64,000 nucleotides of DNA from Ascarosepion bandense. Taxonomy: Eukaryota > Mollusca > Cephalopoda > Sepiida > Sepiidae. The notes beneath the pieces are model-generated. The model made no database searches. It was given only the letters and a program-made list of their open reading frames with translations, and had not been told where the DNA came from. Position numbers and translations under genes: made by a program. The stretch lies in the NCBI GenBank assembly GCA_037127315.1, contig JBBBDQ010000309.1, forward strand, positions 372,001-436,000, given 5' to 3'. Each line of letters begins with the position of its first letter. The stretch's first letter is position 1. Below are positions 63,640 to 64,000 of the stretch, piece after piece.

Positions 63640-64000
63640 GTCGTAATTTTTTATCTGTATTGATTTTTATGCCCGTCTTTATTTTCCCGTTTTAGATTTG
63701 TGCATCACTTGTCCGGTTGGTCTGTTTGTTTCGAACTTCTTTGAATTAAATATTCTTGTTTACTTCCTCTAGTGTAGGTACCTCCACTAATTAACTGAAA
63801 AAAAAAACAGTATAGTATAAAGAAAAAAGGCCTCAGATTTCATAAAAACGAACTTTTAATTATTTTTTAAAAATTTTGATCCTTTCTAACACGTTCGAAA
63901 TTTTGGTAAAAGTCTTGTTTTGATTTTCCTGAGACGGTAACCAAATTGTTACCAGAGTTTACAATGGGTAATGTAACATTATGTAACTCAGTTTTTGTTG
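63640..64000. other. No gene seen; dispersed repeat at 63,770-63,960
   Basis: TAGGTACCTCCAct, a GAAAAAAAAAACAGTATAGTA-type block and TTCTAACACGTTCGAAATTTT relate this to 19,060-19,290. The element continues beyond the window edge. Confidence 0.5.

Overview
The window is animal genomic DNA, most likely from a cephalopod and probably an octopus. That assignment is an inference from AT-rich composition, abundant dinucleotide microsatellites, tRNA-derived SINEs and the mix of LINE, Penelope-like, gypsy and copia remains; no sequence search was run. I recognise no host protein-coding gene. Almost every long open frame belongs to a retroelement, and most of the remainder is AT-rich intergenic DNA or simple repeats.

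Layout. 0.4-4.9 kb: a copia-type gag broken first by a degenerate LINE (family A) and then by a 400-bp solo LTR, followed by a second solo LTR. 5.1-10.7 kb: palindromic repeats bordered by TA/CA microsatellites, an LTR/gag remnant, two Penelope-like fragments, and at 8,881-8,935 a canonical type I hammerhead ribozyme motif. 10.8-14.1 kb: a 5'-inverted family A copy next to a copy with intact leader and endonuclease. 14-34 kb: gene-poor, with an RTE/CR1-like RT scrap, a tRNA-derived SINE with an 11-bp target duplication, the 3' half of a gypsy element with a long repeat-bearing LTR, a decayed RTE-like LINE, palindromes, a family A derivative made of 5' monomers joined to a 3' tail, and a mariner scrap. 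34.5-53 kb: the most active-looking part, with two near-identical 3.5-kb blocks 14.9 kb apart, each carrying an open 882-885-residue RLE-type LINE (family B) frame. Between them lie a young gypsy element with 144-bp LTRs and an apparent self-priming signal, a solo LTR and two further family B copies. 53-64 kb: a second repeat-bearing LTR, a longer member of the palindrome family, a decayed copy of the hammerhead repeat with a tRNA-like head, a family B tail in a TAA microsatellite, a second SINE, LINE fragments and an internally deleted copia element whose 5' LTR holds another solo LTR.

How the parts relate. Family A (endonuclease plus RT) shares one 3' terminus in four copies. Family B (RT plus restriction-like endonuclease) ends in TAA repeats, and new copies sit on or beside TAA tracts, so old tails may act as landing sites. 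The gypsy and copia elements show different priming signals: an inverted repeat between LTR and leader in the gypsy, and a half-tRNA(iMet)-like site in the copia.

The two strongest leads are (1) the hammerhead at 8,881-8,935 with its relative at 57,293-57,422, which look like a Pol III-type SINE carrying a self-cleaving ribozyme, and (2) the 18-bp perfect complementarity between leader and LTR in the 38.2-42.2 kb gypsy element.
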